This document shows positions 60,901 to 64,000 of a stretch of DNA of 64,000 nt, piece after piece. The position numbers and the translations under genes are program-made. This stretch comes from Nageia nagi (Eukaryota > Pinophyta): the NCBI GenBank assembly GCA_050084985.1, contig JBITNC010000001.1, forward strand, positions 109,182,001 through 109,246,000. Reading direction: 5' to 3'. The notes under the pieces were generated by a model. That model saw only the letters and a program-made list of their open reading frames with translations. It did not search any database and was not told where the DNA came from. Positions within the stretch are counted from its first letter, which is position 1. Each line of letters opens with the position of its first letter.

Positions 60901-62290
60901 CTCCTCCTCCCATGCCTATAGGAATACTTACTATGATCTAGTAGTCATTGGGATGATGTGATCCTTATAATAATGTCAAGATATAATATCCACTCATTTG
61001 CATTCACACTCTTGTAGTCACATAAGGAAGAAATATCCATCTATAAATAATATTTTCTTGTTCACACAAATCCTTTCTCATAGGCATGGTTTGCATAAGG
61101 CTTTTCAAGGTAAGTGTAAAGAAAGATCTCCATATTTAAAGCTTCTAATAAGATTATGCTAGGGTTTGGCATAAAAGTATTGACATCATTGTTTCAAAAG
61201 AGTGACAAATAGGAAAAAAAATTATGATGCAATAATGAAAATGGTGATATCAATGAATGTAAAATGTGGTAATTAAGAAATACCTAATCATGATATAATA
61301 ATAGAATAATGTGAAATCATCAAACAAAAAATGTGGCAATCAAGAAATATTTCACCATGGCAAACGAGACAAGCAAGAAACCTTGTGCTATGATTTGGTA
61401 TTTTCAATACCAACATAATTAGAGAGTAAATGTGATAAGCAAAAAATATTTTGCCATCGTAAAAAATTCTTAATGCTAACATCAACTGAGGGAAAATATG
61501 AAAATATAAAAAAACTTATGCAATGATATAAAATTATTGATGATGACATCATATCTTTTATCATTTCATGTTTTGGTAGTTTCCTTCATAATATTGGTTC
61601 TTCTTGCATGCTAATATCACTATCCAATAACTAGATTATTTTGACATTCCTTGTACTTATCGAGCTTCATTTCTATGATTGTTGATGTCATGAATTCTTT
61701 GCATTTAGATTTTTTTTCTTCCCCCAAAAGTCTTACAAAAAGAGGAAGATGTAGGCTTTGAGAATGACCTAGGCTATTTTGAGAATTCTATTTATACCTA
61801 GAATCCAAGAGTGGGTTTGGTGAAATCAACCTTCAAAGTAAATGGAGACTTAATACAAATAGGTGATTTTGACCTAGGTGGCCTAGGTAAGGTCTGATAT
61901 GCATGAAATTACACCTAAGAATATTGGGAATACTCAATTTTCACCTAGGAATACCATGAATACTAGATTTTTATGAAGGCACTTTCTAAAGTTTCTAAAA
62001 ATTATTTTTGAATAAATTTATGAGTATGCTTAGCCTAAAATAAAAATAAAATAATAGCCAATAAATACACAAAGATAAAATCCAAGAAGAGGATTTTCAA
62101 AACCAAAGGAAAGTTGGCTTTTCAACTTGTCTACTCAAAATTTATATTTTGGGTCCCCTATGGGACATGTTTTGAAGGCTATTAAAATTAACAAAATAAA
62201 ATAAAAATATGATAAAAACATGAAGAATAAATATAAACTAAAAATAAGATAAAGAGAAAGAAATAAAACTTAACAAAAAAGAAAAGAATG
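57932..62290. other. Long AT-rich stretch, no recognised gene
   Basis: No known domain appears on either strand. Minus-strand open frames at 60575-60793 and 60196-60471 are unassigned and have no upstream context. About 61260-61470 has three worn copies of a GTGGCAATCAAGAAATATTT word. About 61700-62290 should be the 3' untranslated region or LTR of the Ty3/gypsy element to the right. It holds a purine run on the minus strand (TTTTGGGGGAAGAAAAAAAA, plus about 61707-61728) and a TATAAATAG box (plus about 61787-61796), but no second LTR copy is present to confirm limits. Confidence 0.45.
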
Positions 62291-64000
62291 TACAAGATGA
62301 CATTACTACTAGCAACTAAATAAGAGTGGGTTGAAGTAATATTTTTTATATTTCCCATTGATTGAAAATGATAGATCTTACCATTATAAATTTTTCAATT
62401 TGAAGGTTTTATAACCCAATTTGTCTAAAACTCGATATGGTCCTAATCATAAAATATAAAACTTTAAATGATCTCCTTTCTTATCATGCACTTTATCCCA
62501 AAGTAAAACTAGATCTGATACTCTAAAATCTTTTATGGTAGTACATTTATCAAACCATGTCTTGATTGCAACATAATTCTTGCTACATTATTGGCTAATT
62601 TATCTCTTTTCTAATCAAGATGCATAAGGTGTGTAATTTTAGCCTGTACAACATTATTAGTTCTTACATTCTATTTCATAAAATGAAGTATTAGAATTTA
62701 TAAATGCATGGGAAAAATAGGATCCTAACCATAAAAAAGATGATAAGGAGATGTTTCTAATTGTATCTTAACTCAAATCCTATTTGATCAAAGTGCAAAT
62801 TTTAACTTGGTACATGCTACTCTCTTGGATTCTTTTCTAGAATTCTCTTAATGGTATTTAGAGGATTTTTATTTGTATACTTAGCAAAAACATTTCTTTA
62901 TGGATAATAATTTTAAGAATACTTAAATTTAATTCCTTTATTGTATGCCCATTTTGTAAACTAAATTGAAACAAAAGCTAGGCCATTATTGTAAAATAAG
63001 GAATAAGGCATACCAAACCTAGTCAAAAATGAGTCTTTTGTAAATTCTATGGCTAATTTAGTTGTACTATTCTTGAGTGGTTATACTTTAGTCCATATGG
63101 TGTAATAATTAGTAGCTATTATAATAAACTTATATCTATATGAATAGTTTATATTAATAATTCCAACAAAGTTTGATCTACATTATGAAAAAGGCCTTAT
63201 TTCAATGACTAGTTACAAGGGCATAATTGGATTCTTCTCTTTATTTATTTTAGTTTGCATGTATGGTAAGTTTTTGTCTAAGTTTTAGTGCCTTTGAATA
63301 ACTTCCACCAATAGTAACCTAACCTTAGTATTTGATGAGCTATAGAAATATTAGATCGATATGCTAGACCATTCTAAGCATGAAATTACTTAGAAAGATA
63401 ATTAGTTTCTAATCTATCTACACATATTAGATAAATACCTTCATGATTATTTCTATAAAGGGTTTTGATTTGATCATGTAGTTAACAAATCTTAACTTTA
63501 AACTCCTTCTTTGAGTAGATGTGAAGTTTTTACAGAAAGAACTACTGAGTATTGCAAAATATCCTTATATCAACTATTTGTACTAATTTACAATGCACAA
63601 TATTGATGAAAAGAAACATTATCTTAAGCATGAGCTACAATTTTAATATGACCTTATCCATATACAATATTCATTGGATGAATTTATAAATCATATTCTT
63701 GTAATGTGGATATCCATTTACCTCTTTTCTCTTCTAACTCATTGTACATCAATATTTCTTTGATTGTAGGGTATAAATTTATTACATAAATGTGGGCTAC
63801 CAAAATATAATCTCTAAATTTTTTAATAATTCTAAAAGTATATAAGATTGTTTATTTAGTAAGAAATAGTTGGTCTTAGCATATTTGAGTGTAGTACTAT
63901 TATGATGCTACAAATATGAAAAAGGGAAATATTACAAAAATGAAATGAATATGGAATTGAAATAGGAAAAATGACAACTATCTATTGCAAATAATAGAGC
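62291..64000 (-). pseudogene. Ty3/gypsy RNase H and integrase, cut by the window edge
   Basis: The minus strand from about 63850 reads ELEEKRGKWISTLQEYDL and PMNIVYG.GH, the end of a Ty3/gypsy RNase H. From about 63130 it reads IIIATNYYTIWTKV, LAIEFTKDSFLTRFGMPYSL and FYNNGLAFVS (where the family has DNG, so the catalytic Asp reads Asn), then GIKFKYS.NYYP.RN. At 62570-62340 it reads WFDKCTTIKDFRVSDLVLLW and LGPYRVLDKLGYKTFKLKNL, then FSINGKYKKYYF, the GPY/F module. No chromodomain follows. The start lies beyond 64000. Stops at Q and W sites show decay. Confidence 0.85.

Overview
The window is plant nuclear DNA made almost entirely of old, decayed transposable elements. The evidence is plant-type families: Ty3/gypsy of the Tat and chromovirus lineages, L1-type LINEs with DUF4283 ORF1, gag-only LTR elements, a plant mobile domain ORF, and primer sites for initiator tRNA-Met. 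No intact host gene, rRNA, tRNA or CRISPR is visible. The DNA is very AT-rich, CG is scarce, and stops in the decayed ORFs often sit where the family has W or Q (TGG, CAG, CAA turned into TAG, TGA, TAA). This is what long cytosine methylation and C-to-T decay leave. A very AT-rich, retrotransposon-swollen seed plant fits (Welwitschia is one such genome), but the species cannot be fixed from sequence alone.

Left part, 1-26 kb. A Tat-like Ty3/gypsy element (1171-10932) keeps both LTRs. Its pol is reduced to a decayed integrase fused to the 5' LTR, and it carries an antisense plant mobile domain (PMD) pseudogene. Its 3' LTR was later hit by a tiny LTR element now present as a tandem tetramer (9515-10200); the 5' LTR keeps the empty site. 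Next come an unidentified multi-exon pseudogene (11.0-11.9 kb) and long AT-rich stretches. A minus-strand gag-only LTR element (16463-21894) landed inside an array of CACATAAG-like minisatellite units. A minus-strand LTR with an initiator-Met primer site lies at 23912-24585.

Middle part, 26-47 kb, is a nest at least three deep. An L1-type LINE (minus) is cut in two (28080-28987 and 42774-47004) by a Tat-lineage Ty3/gypsy element (28988-42768, target duplication ACTAT). That element is itself cut inside its RNase H by a chromovirus with a C-terminal chromodomain (33180-39094, target duplication AAGAT). Removing the inserts rejoins the RNase H reading frame and the LINE. The LINE in turn adjoins an unidentified decayed minus-strand ORF (26.1-28.1 kb).

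Right part, 47-64 kb. A second gag-only LTR element (48578-53346) has 1.1-1.2 kb LTRs. A 5'-truncated LINE (about 54495-56216, minus) interrupts a tandem repeat of roughly 245 bp. A 24-bp repeat encoding octapeptides lies at 57764-57931. The right edge holds the RNase H and integrase of another minus-strand Ty3/gypsy element that runs out of the window. All elements look dead, and the interest lies in their nesting, the captured PMD, the gag-only parasites and the miniature LTR tetramer.
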